A stretch of DNA of 64,000 nucleotides from Acholeplasma equifetale ATCC 29724 (GCF_000687735.1 NZ_JHXL01000004.1:28309-92308); one strand, 5' to 3'; positions 7,587 to 17,256 are shown, counted from the first letter of the stretch. The notes: generated by a model not told the origin, from the letters alone. Numbers and translations are program-made.

Positions 7587-10500
7587 TTATCTAATTGAAC
7601 CAGGAACAAATGTAGAGAAAGTTCTTGATTGAGTTTGGCCACCATAAGTGACTGTTACTGTATATGAAACTGTTTGTGAGTATTGAGGAATACTAATAAT
7701 TCGACCTGTATTATCTAAAATATCTGGATTGTTTGAAACCATGCTAATTTGAGCATTAGAGAACTCTTTAGCGATTCTATATTCAATAGATAAATAGCGT
7801 TGGAAATATTGCTCCATATTGGAATGGAATAATGTGTTTGGACATGATTTTCCACTAAAGTCTCTATGGAATCTAATATGATCTTGTGGAAGGTTATATT
7901 GAACAGCTTTTTTTGAAGTAAATTTAGCAGTTCTTTGCCAAATACGTACTAAATCATAGTTTTCACTTACTGCTGTTTCTAACCCAATACCATTTCTATT
8001 ACCACCACCAAGATATGAACCTTGTCCAGGTAATGTCGAACCATCTCCTGCATGGTATGCAATTTCATTATCAGGAATATGTTGAATAAGCATTTGATCA
8101 TCTAATGTATAATGCCATGAAACATATGTTGGTGTATTGTTTTTAACTAAATTTTTCAAGTAATTACTATGAGAAAGCGCACCACTATTTGGATCGGTAT
8201 TTGCTGTATCATGGAACACAATCCAGTACACGTTATCTGAATTATATTGTGTAATACCAGATGGATGATTAGGTTTTAAAGTACCTGGACGTTGATAATC
8301 ATTTTTATCAATAATATCCGGTGTAACAACAACATCACCAAAGTAATAAAGTGAAACAGACGCATAGCTTACCTTACGATATGAGAATCCTGTACCAATC
8401 GCATAAATATTATGTTCTTCAGAGAAGGCTAATTGATTCATTGTGAGTAAGTCTAATAAATTATCCTTATCTAAACTATCAAAGAATTCAACTGTATATT
8501 CAACCTTTACAGATTGGTCATTTGCTAATTTCATAGTAAATGTAACTTTTCCAGCTTTTTTATTTGTTACAACACCAGAATTATTAATAGAGGCAATAGA
8601 TTCATCACTTGATGAAAATACGATTTCTTCGTTTTCATGAGTATACGGGAAAACAGATGTCTCAAATGATAATGGCATGCCTGTTAATAATGCATAATCA
8701 TAAGTGGATGGTGTAACTAAAATACCTGGATCTGTAAGAATTCCAAATTCAATTGATGCAAACACATCACTGTTTCGACTTGAACTAATTGTTACTGTTA
8801 CTAATCCACTTCTTAATGCAGTCATTTGACCAACACCAGAAATAGAAAGTTTATCCGCATCACTAGATGCAAATCTAAAACTTGGGTTTTTCAATTCATA
8901 TGGTAAATATTCGTATTTAATGCGAACACTATCATTAACCCACATTTCAGAAATATCTGAAGTAATATAAATTTTTGCTGGACCTTGTGGGTCATAATCT
9001 TCTTCTGAAATTATTGATTCTTTTGTTTCATAATGCCCTCTTAAATATTTAGGTTCAACATTTAAGAAATCATTTAAATCTAATTCTTCTTTACCCCAAT
9101 GGTTTAATGTGTAATCAACTTGTAAAGTTTCGCTAGTTTTAGCTGCATATTCAGCATAATTTGTCACTGAATTAAATCTTGCATAAGCTAAAATTGATAA
9201 CCCTTCAAGGGTAACATCAAATCCATTTTTTACTTGATCAATATCATTTCTTACTAATTGTAATTGAGCATCTTTATGATAGTTTGCTCCATCAACTAAA
9301 ATTGCTGTTTCAACGTTAGTAATTTTATTTTTTTGGACAATAATCTTACCTTGATTAAATTCATTAATTTCAATTGCTGTACCAATAAAGTTTGTAATTT
9401 CGTTACCTTCAATTGTTAAGTTCGAAGGATTATTTACTTTAATAACAGCAGATTTATTTGTATTAGAATTAACAAATTTACTATTTAATACTGAGATACC
9501 ATTTAAGTTATCATCAATAATTAATTCTGCATCACTATCAAATACAAAACCTGAAATAGCAACGTTATTCGCTTTAATATGAATATTTTTTTTCATACTT
9601 AAGTTATCAGCATATAATTTAATGCCTTCTAAATCGATAACTAAATCTTCAGTTTCACTTGCTCGAATCATACGAATTGTTGAGTTACTATTTGGCATAT
9701 GATCATGTAAATCTTGAAGATTATTAAATAATCTTTCACCATATACAAAATCTAATCCATCTAATAATAAAACATCATCTTCTTTAGCTTCTAAATCATA
9801 TACCATTTCATTAACAATCACGATTTCATGACGATATAAAACAGTATTATCAGATGCTAACTTTGCAGTTACAGTGACTTTACCAGTTTTAATGAATGTT
9901 ACTTTACCTGTATCAGATAATGAAGCAAGATCGCTGCGGTTAATCGTCCAAATAACATCTTCTTCAACGGGTATTCCTGCTTTTTTAACTGCAACTAATT
10001 GTCTTTCCGTACCAATGTTAGCTTTTGAAACGCCTTCGATAGAAAGTTCAAATACTTCAATAGGTATTTCACGCTTAACAGATGGTCTATCTTTAGATGC
10101 AACAGTAATTGTTGCTTCTCCTGTTCCAACTAAATATAATGAACCGTATTCTGTAACAATAACAACCTCTTCATTTGAAGATTTGAATGTTACATCAGTA
10201 TCAGCATCAACTTTTAGTTGATAACTCATACCTTTCCAAAGTGTAACATCAATCGGTTGAACGTTTAAATTAATCTTTTCGATGACGGTAACATTAACAA
10301 TAACATATACAGTTTCATCACTTTTAGCTGTGAAACGAATTGTTGTAGATCCAGCTTTTAAAGCTGTAACTTCATTGTTATTTACTGAAACAATAGAATT
10401 ATTTTCTACTGTAACAGTATATCCCAATTCATCATTTGTTGAAACTTGAATCGTTGCTGAATCGCCTTCTTCAAGTTCTAAGGTACCTTGTTGATCAACA

Positions 10501-10598
10501 GTTAATGTAATAGTTTCTTTTACTGGTTCATCGTTACCAGTACATGAAACCAATACTAAACTGAAAATCCCAAGCAGAATCCAAATGATTTTTTTCAT
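7587..10598 (-). CDS. Lipoprotein N-acetylmuramoyl-L-alanine amidase with BIG2 and beta-helix domains
   Basis: The 1003-residue protein starts with a lipobox (LVSC, Cys19). BIG2-like Ig units cover about 25-265. A right-handed beta-helix-like stretch lies at about 275-485 (NLTIEGNEITNFIGTAIEI), and two more BIG2-like units at about 535-705. An Amidase_2/PGRP domain spans about 780-935. Candidate zinc ligands are visible: His in WIVFHDTAN, His in IRFHRDFSG and Cys in KSCPN. Such enzymes cut the bond between MurNAc and L-Ala and leave naked glycan strands. The gene follows the tandem GHL10 gene by 22 bases with no terminator. The beta-helix may bind polysaccharide, which is inference. The catalytic call is firm; the whole architecture is unusual. 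Confidence 0.88.
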   Translation of the reverse strand: MKKIIWILLGIFSLVLVSCTGNDEPVKETITLTVDQQGTLELEEGDSATIQVSTNDELGYTVTVENNSIVSVNNNEVTALKAGSTTIRFTAKSDETVYVIVNVTVIEKINLNVQPIDVTLWKGMSYQLKVDADTDVTFKSSNEEVVIVTEYGSLYLVGTGEATITVASKDRPSVKREIPIEVFELSIEGVSKANIGTERQLVAVKKAGIPVEEDVIWTINRSDLASLSDTGKVTFIKTGKVTVTAKLASDNTVLYRHEIVIVNEMVYDLEAKEDDVLLLDGLDFVYGERLFNNLQDLHDHMPNSNSTIRMIRASETEDLVIDLEGIKLYADNLSMKKNIHIKANNVAISGFVFDSDAELIIDDNLNGISVLNSKFVNSNTNKSAVIKVNNPSNLTIEGNEITNFIGTAIEINEFNQGKIIVQKNKITNVETAILVDGANYHKDAQLQLVRNDIDQVKNGFDVTLEGLSILAYARFNSVTNYAEYAAKTSETLQVDYTLNHWGKEELDLNDFLNVEPKYLRGHYETKESIISEEDYDPQGPAKIYITSDISEMWVNDSVRIKYEYLPYELKNPSFRFASSDADKLSISGVGQMTALRSGLVTVTISSSRNSDVFASIEFGILTDPGILVTPSTYDYALLTGMPLSFETSVFPYTHENEEIVFSSSDESIASINNSGVVTNKKAGKVTFTMKLANDQSVKVEYTVEFFDSLDKDNLLDLLTMNQLAFSEEHNIYAIGTGFSYRKVSYASVSLYYFGDVVVTPDIIDKNDYQRPGTLKPNHPSGITQYNSDNVYWIVFHDTANTDPNSGALSHSNYLKNLVKNNTPTYVSWHYTLDDQMLIQHIPDNEIAYHAGDGSTLPGQGSYLGGGNRNGIGLETAVSENYDLVRIWQRTAKFTSKKAVQYNLPQDHIRFHRDFSGKSCPNTLFHSNMEQYFQRYLSIEYRIAKEFSNAQISMVSNNPDILDNTGRIISIPQYSQTVSYTVTVTYGGQTQSRTFSTFVPGSIR

Positions 10599-10620
10599 GA
10601 TTTCCCCTTCCTTTCATTTT

Positions 10621-13600
10621 TTATCTTTTCTTTTTTTTAATTCCCCAAAAAGTGAATACACTAGCTAATACAGTTACTAAACCGCCTATAGTTGCGATCA
10701 TTACTACCGTTAAGTAGTTATTATCCGTTGGAAGTTCTCCAGGATGATTTGTATCTATAACAATTAGATTGTTATCCCATGGGTGTTTTGGTGTTTCTAG
10801 CCAGTATGTTGAAGCAAGTCTTAATGTTGCCTCTTTAACAAATATATGTTCACTTTCTAATACTGAATAATCAAGAATTGAAGAACCTATAACAGATCCA
10901 TATATTTTTAGGAATCTTAATTGTTCTAGCAATTCACTTGAGTCAATCCAACCATTTTCTCCAAGTTCATATAACCCTAGGTCATGACTCATGATTAATT
11001 TAACATTCGAATCACTGACTGCATCATTCCACCATTTTACAATATCTGCAAATGGTATGTCTTCATTATCAAAAGATGTATAAAGTTGTGGCATGATATA
11101 GTCAACTAAATTATTTTCAATCCAAGTTAAACTATCTAAATATAATGTGCTATAACCTTCTAAACCTTTAGTGTTAGATCCCAATTCATGAGATGACTTA
11201 TTTTGCCAAATAGCTGTTGGTGCAACACCTAATTTAATATATTTACCTTCACTCTCATTATAATCCTTAATTACAGAATTAACTGATTCGATGGTTAATG
11301 TAACATTATTTCTTCTGATATCGTCAGCTGAAAGTTCATCTTGTTCAATAATGCCATCAACTGTTGAATCTATTTGGTGAGCATAAAATTCATGGTCTAA
11401 TAAAATACCATCAACATAATATTTAGAAATGATTTCTTCAACTACAGAAACTAAATATAAACGAACAGCTTCAATATTTGGATTTAGCATCAATGATTCA
11501 TCTTGATATTGAATGACATGATTTGGATTTTGTTTAGCATAGTTTTCATTATCAAGTAATGAAAGTTGTGTTTCTTTTAATCCTTTAGAATTTGTTACTC
11601 TAAATGGATTTAACCATGCATGAATTTCAATACCACGTTTATGTGCTTCATTGATTAAATATGGTAAGAAATCATATTCAAATTGAATCATAGATGAAAT
11701 AGGTGCAAGATTTGATGGATAAATTGCATCATTTTGATAACGGACCTTAAAGTAAAGTGTATTTACTTTCATTGATTCAAGATTATCTAATAAATCATTA
11801 ATAACATCTTTTACTTGAGATTCTGTTTGAGCATTTTTGAATGCTTCGTTGTTTTCAATTGAATACCAAACTGCACGAACTTCTTTTTTTGATTCAAAAT
11901 AATATTTTGGTAACTCAACTTTTGTATTCGTACCATTGAAGTATACGTATTCGCCATTTCTTTCAACAAACTGATTATCTTCAATAAATGGAACACGCAA
12001 TTCAATGATTTCAGATCCAACGGGTGATTCTTCATCTAAAGCATTTTTAGATTTATATTCAATTGTATATTTACCATATTTATTGATTTGAATTGGACCA
12101 TCATATTTTATCCATTGTGACCAAACTGAACCATTATGAATTCTATAGTAAATCGATAACGCTGGTTCGCTTGTTGATAATTCAATTTGAATTGGTTCAT
12201 TGTAAAAATCACCAGTTTTGTTTTTATCAATTGAAATGACTGGTTTTTCTGTATCAGGAATTGTAATTGAAGGAAGTTCTCCTAAATCATTCGTATGTGA
12301 TAAAGCACGAACTCCATAAATATATTTACCTGTTGTATCGTTTGTTATGTATTTGATGATATCTTCATCTGTATCACCAATAACACCAACGATTTCACTA
12401 TTTTTAAATGTAGGAATGCCTTCACTGCGATAAATATAGTAAAATTTAGCTCCTTCGACACGATTAAATGTTAATTCACCATTTGCATGTTGAATATTTT
12501 GAACCGCAGGTAAAATAATTGGATCCATGGATTTAATTCTTGGTAGTACAACAACATTGTCCATTAATGGCTTTGCGTTGTTAATTTGAGTTGTAGAAAG
12601 TCTAGAAGTATTTGTATATCCATAATTGACTTCTTTATATGAATATATACTATACCCTTGTGTATTTTCTAAGCCTCGTAAGTAATTAAGTTGTTTAACA
12701 AATTGTTGCATATCGCTCTTCCATCCGTAAGTATTACTAGATGAATCAGCCATATATACTCCAATTCCTGAATAAAGATTAACATCAAGGTTTTTAACAA
12801 CTTTATTCCACCAGCCCATAACATTATAATAACCAGCAGCTGGATGATCTATCGCCCAGTAACTTTGTGGAAGAATGTAATCTAACCAACCTTCAGTAAT
12901 CCATTTTAAGCTATCCGCATATAAGTAAGATGCATAGTGTTCTTGTCCACGTGTATCAGAACCATTTGTAATTGGTTTTCCATTTGCATCATATGTTACA
13001 GTACCGGTACCGTTTCGATAAATCCCTGTAGGAGAAATACCAAATTGAACTTTTCGACCGGTACGTTCGTTAAAATCACTAATTGTTTCATGAACTAATT
13101 CAACCATTTTGTTTACTTGTTCACGACGCCAGTTCGCTTTATCAGCCGCACTATTTGTATTATAACCTTGGCCATATTGAACAAATGTTTCTTGGTCTGG
13201 TTCAGTTAAAATTGATCCACTTGAGCCACCATTTGTACCTAAATTCATGTAAAAATAGTCGTCAAAATGAATTGCATCAACTGGATATTGTTCTAAAATT
13301 TCAACAATTGTATCAGCAACAAATTCTCTAACATTTGGTAATCCTGGATTTAATATTTTATTACCACCATAACTAAGTATGTTACTGCTATCACTTGCAG
13401 GGTTAGCAGCAGGATAATTTCCTGCAATTTTTCCGTCTTCAACGCGATATGGATTTAACCATGCGTGAACTTCAATACCACGTTTATGCGCTTCTTCAGT
13501 CAACCATAACATTGGGTCAAACGTATCAAAATCAACATTAAGAAACCAACTTGCTTTCGGGTTAAGTTCCGATTTATAAAGTGCATTATTATGTGTTCTA

Positions 13601-13842
13601 AAGTGAATAATCATCGCATTGATATTGTAATATTCTAATGAATCTAACACATTTGTTGCTTGTTGTTTAAATTGAGCTTCTGTTGTGTAATTTGGAAATG
13701 ATCCAATAAAATGAGAGAGCCATGCTGCTCTAAACTCTGGTTTGGTATCTTCTAAATTTGAATCATCTGCATAAACTGGAAATTGAATAAAAATAGTTAA
13801 TGCCGTTAAAAAACTTAAAATAACTAAAAGGATCTTCTTCAT
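10621..13842 (-). CDS. Secreted tandem GHL10 (DUF187, YngK/DigH-like) glycosidase, membrane-anchored
   Basis: A signal peptide (residues 1-25) precedes two GHL10 barrels at about 37-440 and 650-1000. Between them lies a chitobiase-C-terminal-like beta domain (about 535-620, NKYGKYTIEYKSKNALDEES). A C-terminal membrane helix ends in GIKKKKR. E. coli DigH (YddW), of the same DUF187 family, cuts peptidoglycan strands lacking stem peptides. Barrel 1 keeps the motif IHFDDYFY and VDYILPQSYW-type residues. Barrel 2 reads ILLDHEFY and PQLYTS, so it may be altered or inactive. The start overlaps the previous gene by ATGA. Together with the neighbouring amidase it would shorten naked glycan outside the cell; that substrate is inferred. 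Confidence 0.85.
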   Translation of the reverse strand: MKKILLVILSFLTALTIFIQFPVYADDSNLEDTKPEFRAAWLSHFIGSFPNYTTEAQFKQQATNVLDSLEYYNINAMIIHFRTHNNALYKSELNPKASWFLNVDFDTFDPMLWLTEEAHKRGIEVHAWLNPYRVEDGKIAGNYPAANPASDSSNILSYGGNKILNPGLPNVREFVADTIVEILEQYPVDAIHFDDYFYMNLGTNGGSSGSILTEPDQETFVQYGQGYNTNSAADKANWRREQVNKMVELVHETISDFNERTGRKVQFGISPTGIYRNGTGTVTYDANGKPITNGSDTRGQEHYASYLYADSLKWITEGWLDYILPQSYWAIDHPAAGYYNVMGWWNKVVKNLDVNLYSGIGVYMADSSSNTYGWKSDMQQFVKQLNYLRGLENTQGYSIYSYKEVNYGYTNTSRLSTTQINNAKPLMDNVVVLPRIKSMDPIILPAVQNIQHANGELTFNRVEGAKFYYIYRSEGIPTFKNSEIVGVIGDTDEDIIKYITNDTTGKYIYGVRALSHTNDLGELPSITIPDTEKPVISIDKNKTGDFYNEPIQIELSTSEPALSIYYRIHNGSVWSQWIKYDGPIQINKYGKYTIEYKSKNALDEESPVGSEIIELRVPFIEDNQFVERNGEYVYFNGTNTKVELPKYYFESKKEVRAVWYSIENNEAFKNAQTESQVKDVINDLLDNLESMKVNTLYFKVRYQNDAIYPSNLAPISSMIQFEYDFLPYLINEAHKRGIEIHAWLNPFRVTNSKGLKETQLSLLDNENYAKQNPNHVIQYQDESLMLNPNIEAVRLYLVSVVEEIISKYYVDGILLDHEFYAHQIDSTVDGIIEQDELSADDIRRNNVTLTIESVNSVIKDYNESEGKYIKLGVAPTAIWQNKSSHELGSNTKGLEGYSTLYLDSLTWIENNLVDYIMPQLYTSFDNEDIPFADIVKWWNDAVSDSNVKLIMSHDLGLYELGENGWIDSSELLEQLRFLKIYGSVIGSSILDYSVLESEHIFVKEATLRLASTYWLETPKHPWDNNLIVIDTNHPGELPTDNNYLTVVMIATIGGLVTVLASVFTFWGIKKKKR

Positions 13843-15059
13843 ATTATCTTTTTCCCTTCATTTAATAATGTCTTGACGAGATCCATACTAGTTTTTTTAG
13901 ACTCATCAATAAATGTTTTGTATGTAAAGAATACGTTACCTGATACTTCATCAAACTGATTTGCAAATTTTAATTGATCTGCAACTTCTTCAACATTAGA
14001 ATAACCACCTTCTGAACCAATTCTATATGGTCCATGCCCTATATAAAGTTTTACATTTGTATCTTTAACAACATTAGCCCACCATTTTGCCAAATCTGCA
14101 AATGGTGCTAATGGATGTTCAAAGTCCCAATAAAGTTGTGGAACAATATAATCAATATATCCTTCTTTTACCCAAAGGTATGTATCAGCATATTGATTAT
14201 CATAACTTTGTGAACATTTCGGATCTGTATTTGATCCAAGTGGTGTTGAACTTGAGTTTTGCCAAATACCAAATGGAGAAATACCAAATTGCTTATTTGG
14301 ATATTTTTCTTTAATGATTTTATGTAATCTTTTTACAATATCAGTAATGTGATATCTTCTAAAATCATCTAATGACATAGATTTATCTATTCTATTTTCA
14401 AAATCTTTTAAGTCATTATCGTGTTCTGATAAACCTGCATAAGGATAAAAATAATCATCAAAGTGGATACCAGCAACATCATAGTTATCCAAAATTTCTA
14501 ACATTGATTCAATAACAAATAATTTAACTTCTTCTTTTGTAGGATTTAAGATAAGTTGATTATTTTTATCTGTTATAACAAGTCCGGGATTTTTCTTAGC
14601 AAAATTCATGTCATCAAGCGTACTTAAGTATTCATCTTTTGACATATTTTCAAGTTTCATTGAAACGCGATACGGATTACACCATGCATGAATATCAATT
14701 TGACGTTTTTTGGCTTCATCGATAACAAATTTAAATACGTCATATTCGGGTTTCTTACCTTCTTTACCCGTTAAGAAACGTGAATATGGATTTAATTTTG
14801 ATTCATAATAGGCATCGTTTAATGGTCTAACTTGAAAGAATATTGTGTTGATATTGAATTCAACTGCAGTATCAAGCATTTTTAATACTTTATTTTTAAA
14901 TTCACTATCTTCCATATTAGGAAGATCAATATTAACAACATTGGATACCCAAAAAGCACGAAGTGGTTTTAGATTGAATTGTTCTGGAATTTCTACTTTT
15001 TCATTTGTATTAAAATAAGTTAAATATTCATTTGAGTTTTGTTTAATTCTATATTTCAT
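13839..15059 (-). CDS. Cytoplasmic GHL10 (DUF187) family glycosidase
   Basis: A single GHL10 barrel of 406 residues with family motifs RAFWVSNVVN, IDIHAWCNPYR, GIHFDDYFYPY, GISPFGIWQN and IVPQLYWDFEHP. There is no signal peptide or lipobox, so it should act inside the cell. The ATG at 15059 is chosen because AAGGAGA lies seven bases upstream; an earlier in-frame ATG at 15116 has no such site and would run deep into anmK. With this start the gene still overlaps the anmK stop by 11 bases, which implies coupled translation. It is likely to split imported wall-derived oligosaccharides into units for AnmK. DUF187 proteins are mostly known as exported, which makes this one interesting. Confidence 0.85.
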   Translation of the reverse strand: MKYRIKQNSNEYLTYFNTNEKVEIPEQFNLKPLRAFWVSNVVNIDLPNMEDSEFKNKVLKMLDTAVEFNINTIFFQVRPLNDAYYESKLNPYSRFLTGKEGKKPEYDVFKFVIDEAKKRQIDIHAWCNPYRVSMKLENMSKDEYLSTLDDMNFAKKNPGLVITDKNNQLILNPTKEEVKLFVIESMLEILDNYDVAGIHFDDYFYPYAGLSEHDNDLKDFENRIDKSMSLDDFRRYHITDIVKRLHKIIKEKYPNKQFGISPFGIWQNSSSTPLGSNTDPKCSQSYDNQYADTYLWVKEGYIDYIVPQLYWDFEHPLAPFADLAKWWANVVKDTNVKLYIGHGPYRIGSEGGYSNVEEVADQLKFANQFDEVSGNVFFTYKTFIDESKKTSMDLVKTLLNEGKKII

Positions 15060-16194
15060 GGTTTTCTCCTTTGAAGTAATATTGTATGCTGCCACCAATG
15101 ACTTGTTTTTTTGCACCTGTTGCAGAAATTAATGTATTTGGTCTTTGATTTAAAACTTGATTACCTAATATAACAAATCCAATTGCTTCTTTAAAATCAC
15201 TTGATACTCCTAATTCATCAGAAGAAATAACTTTGATTGGTGTTAATAATTTTTGTAATAATTCCATTAAAAACGCATTTTTAACCCCACCACCTGATAC
15301 AATTAGTTCATCAATTGATTCAACATAAATATATCGTTTGATAGCATCTGCCATTGTATATACAGTTGCATAAGTAATTGTATGAATAATATCTTCTTTT
15401 CTTTCATGTAAAAATGGGTGAATTATCTTTTCTAAATAAGGTAACCCAAATTGTTCACGTCCACATGATTTAGGTGGTTTTTCATTATAGAATGGGTGAT
15501 TAATCAATATTTCAAATAAAGGTTGAATGAGTTTTCCTTTTCTTGCAGTTAATCCTTTATCATCAAATGATTTTTGATATAGATATTCCATTCCTGCATT
15601 AATTAACATGTTCCCAGGGCCTGTATCAAATGCGATAACTTCATCTTTTTTTGTAATAAGTGAGATATTTGAAATACCACCTATATTCTGAATAATTCGA
15701 TTTTTATTTTTATCATAAAAGAGTACTTTGTCAACAAAAGGTATTAATGGTGCTCCTTGTCCACCCTGTGCCATATCATGTTCTCTAAAATTAGTAATAA
15801 CAGTTGTTTGAGCGAGTTCTGCCAAAACAGCACCCGATCCAAGTTGTAATGTTGAACTTCTCTTTTTATCATCACTTTTACCTTGATGATAAACTGTTTG
15901 TCCATGACTTGAAATAAATTGAATATCATTCATTGAGTAATTTGTTTCATTAATTAACTTTTTTACTGAATGGCTATAGACTTCTGCAAGACGAAAATTC
16001 AGATATGCGATATCTGATACGATTGCTTGGTTATGTACTGCTTTTTGAATTTCAAGTAACACATCAGATGGATATGGAAAAGTTTTCCCGTAAAGAAACT
16101 TTATTTTCGTTGAATCATCAACACCTTCAATATCACATAAAGCAATATCTATACCATCTAATGAAGTTCCAGTCATAATTCCGATTGCAAGCAT
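15049..16194 (-). CDS. anmK: Anhydro-N-acetylmuramic acid kinase
   Basis: AnmK opens the 1,6-anhydro ring of anhydroMurNAc and phosphorylates it to MurNAc-6-phosphate, a key step of peptidoglycan recycling. The 381-residue length is normal for the family. The ATP-binding N-terminus GIMTGTSLDGID is clear, as are INFGR-like loop positions, QNIGGISNIS, FDTGPGN and the C-terminal SGGGVKN. It is the first gene of the operon running to the GHL10 and amidase genes, under a promoter bearing a cre-like site and an inverted repeat. The next enzyme, MurNAc-6-P etherase (MurQ), is not in the window. Confidence 0.95.
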   Translation of the reverse strand: MLAIGIMTGTSLDGIDIALCDIEGVDDSTKIKFLYGKTFPYPSDVLLEIQKAVHNQAIVSDIAYLNFRLAEVYSHSVKKLINETNYSMNDIQFISSHGQTVYHQGKSDDKKRSSTLQLGSGAVLAELAQTTVITNFREHDMAQGGQGAPLIPFVDKVLFYDKNKNRIIQNIGGISNISLITKKDEVIAFDTGPGNMLINAGMEYLYQKSFDDKGLTARKGKLIQPLFEILINHPFYNEKPPKSCGREQFGLPYLEKIIHPFLHERKEDIIHTITYATVYTMADAIKRYIYVESIDELIVSGGGVKNAFLMELLQKLLTPIKVISSDELGVSSDFKEAIGFVILGNQVLNQRPNTLISATGAKKQVIGGSIQYYFKGENHEI

Positions 16195-16215
16195 TTATTT
16201 TCTCCTACATAATAA

Positions 16216-16240
16216 TTCATTATCATTATATAATAATGAA
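16216..16240. promoter_or_regulatory. Inverted repeat on the anmK promoter, candidate RpiR/MurR operator
   Basis: Perfect 8-bp arms, TTCATTAT (16216-16223) and ATAATGAA (16233-16240), flank a 9-base centre. The repeat covers the predicted -10 box and ends about 20 bases before the anmK start. An RpiR-family regulator is encoded next door, so it is the natural candidate to bind here. Binding is inferred. Confidence 0.5.
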
Positions 16241-16258
16241 CTATCAATAATATGTAAA
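16230..16258 (-). promoter_or_regulatory. Probable anmK operon promoter
   Basis: On the minus strand TTTACA (16253-16258) and TATTAT (16230-16235) are 17 bases apart. The -35 hexamer is the end of the cre-like site, and the -10 lies in the inverted repeat at 16216-16240. Confidence 0.5.
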
Positions 16259-16266
16259 CGCTTTTA
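16253..16266. promoter_or_regulatory. cre-like operator upstream of anmK
   Basis: TGTAAACGCTTTTA matches 13 of 14 cre consensus positions and overlaps the predicted -35 box of the anmK operon. Confidence 0.6.
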
Positions 16267-16291
16267 TTTTGATTAATCTTTTCAAAAAAAG

Positions 16292-16324
16292 AAAAAAACA
16301 TCCGGCAAAAAGGATGTTTTTTTT
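16292..16324 (-). terminator. Rho-independent terminator between rpiR and anmK
   Basis: A 10-bp stem (16294-16303 with 16312-16321, core ACATCC/GGATGT) has A/T runs on both sides, so it can act in either direction. It ends the rpiR transcript before the anmK promoter. Confidence 0.85.
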
Positions 16325-16338
16325 CTTTTTTTACATAA

Positions 16339-17184
16339 TTATCGTTTAAATTTCTTAAATGTACGATATGTTGTTTCTAATGCACTAATTGATCGATCGA
16401 TATCAAAATACGCACATTTTGCAAATAATGCATCAATAACTGACATTTGTGAAATACGAGATGTCATTGCTGCGCTTCTAAATTCGCCTTCAAGTGCAGA
16501 TGTGTATAAAATAACATCTGAAAGATCTGCAAGAATTGATGAACCCACACTTACAACAGAAATAATTGGTATTTTATTTTCTTTAGCTAATAAAGCAGCA
16601 CTAATAATTTCTTTTGTTTTTCCTGAATTCGAAATTAATATAACCACATCTTTTGGAGTTAAGAATGAGGCATCAATTAATTGGTCATGAGATTCGCTTT
16701 GAGCGATACAAAATTTATTAATTCTTCTTAATTTCATTTCAAGGTCTTTACAAACTAAATGACTGGAACCTTTACCAAAAATTAATATACGACGTGCATT
16801 CATAATTAATGAGGCAGCTTTTGTATATTCCGCTTCATCATATAGTTTGATTGTTTCTTCTAATGCTTTAATATTATTTTCTATTGCTTTTCTACCACCT
16901 TGAGGATCCTTTATTAGAATAATATCTTGATACTCTTGATTTTCTGGTAGTTCAACTTTTGAATTTGCTAAAATAAAATCAATTTTAAAATCCTTGAATC
17001 CATTATATCCAAGTTTTTTACACATTCTTACAACAGAGGCAGGTGAAGTATACGCAGCTTCAGCAATTTTTTCAACGCTAAAGTCTTTTAGAATTGTTTT
17101 ATTTTCGATAAGATAATCTAACACAACTCTTTCTGCTGTACTTAATGATTCTTTATTTTTGAGCATATTAAGCATGACACTCAT
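16339..17184 (-). CDS. RpiR/MurR-family transcriptional regulator (HTH-SIS)
   Basis: The 281-residue protein has an RpiR-type helix-turn-helix at about 1-80 (EKIAEAAYTSPASVVRMCKK). A SIS phosphosugar-binding domain follows at about 120-255 (RRILIFGKGSSHLVCKDLEM; DVVILISNSGKTKEII). Family members sense sugar phosphates; MurR senses MurNAc-6-phosphate. Lying just upstream of anmK, whose product makes that compound, it is the likely local regulator. It has its own promoter with a cre-like site and ends at a terminator. A second in-frame ATG lies three codons in, so the start could be at 17175. Confidence 0.88.
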   Translation of the reverse strand: MSVMLNMLKNKESLSTAERVVLDYLIENKTILKDFSVEKIAEAAYTSPASVVRMCKKLGYNGFKDFKIDFILANSKVELPENQEYQDIILIKDPQGGRKAIENNIKALEETIKLYDEAEYTKAASLIMNARRILIFGKGSSHLVCKDLEMKLRRINKFCIAQSESHDQLIDASFLTPKDVVILISNSGKTKEIISAALLAKENKIPIISVVSVGSSILADLSDVILYTSALEGEFRSAAMTSRISQMSVIDALFAKCAYFDIDRSISALETTYRTFKKFKR

Positions 17185-17242
17185 GACTGTACACCTCTTT
17201 TAAATACGTTTTTCTTTACTCATGCACTTATTATATCACGGT

Positions 17243-17256
17243 TGAAAGCGTTTCAT
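17243..17256. promoter_or_regulatory. cre-like operator upstream of rpiR
   Basis: TGAAAGCGTTTCAT matches 13 of 14 cre consensus positions and contains TGAAA-N3-TTTCA symmetry. A minus-strand TATAAT lies about 10 bases downstream, so the site sits in the rpiR promoter. Confidence 0.6.

Noticed and set aside
13839..13842. Possible use of UGA as tryptophan, as in Mycoplasma
   Set aside because: ATGA stop/start overlaps here and at 27866-27869, and the TGA stop of ytqA, all place TGA where the protein must end. Trp is encoded by TGG throughout.
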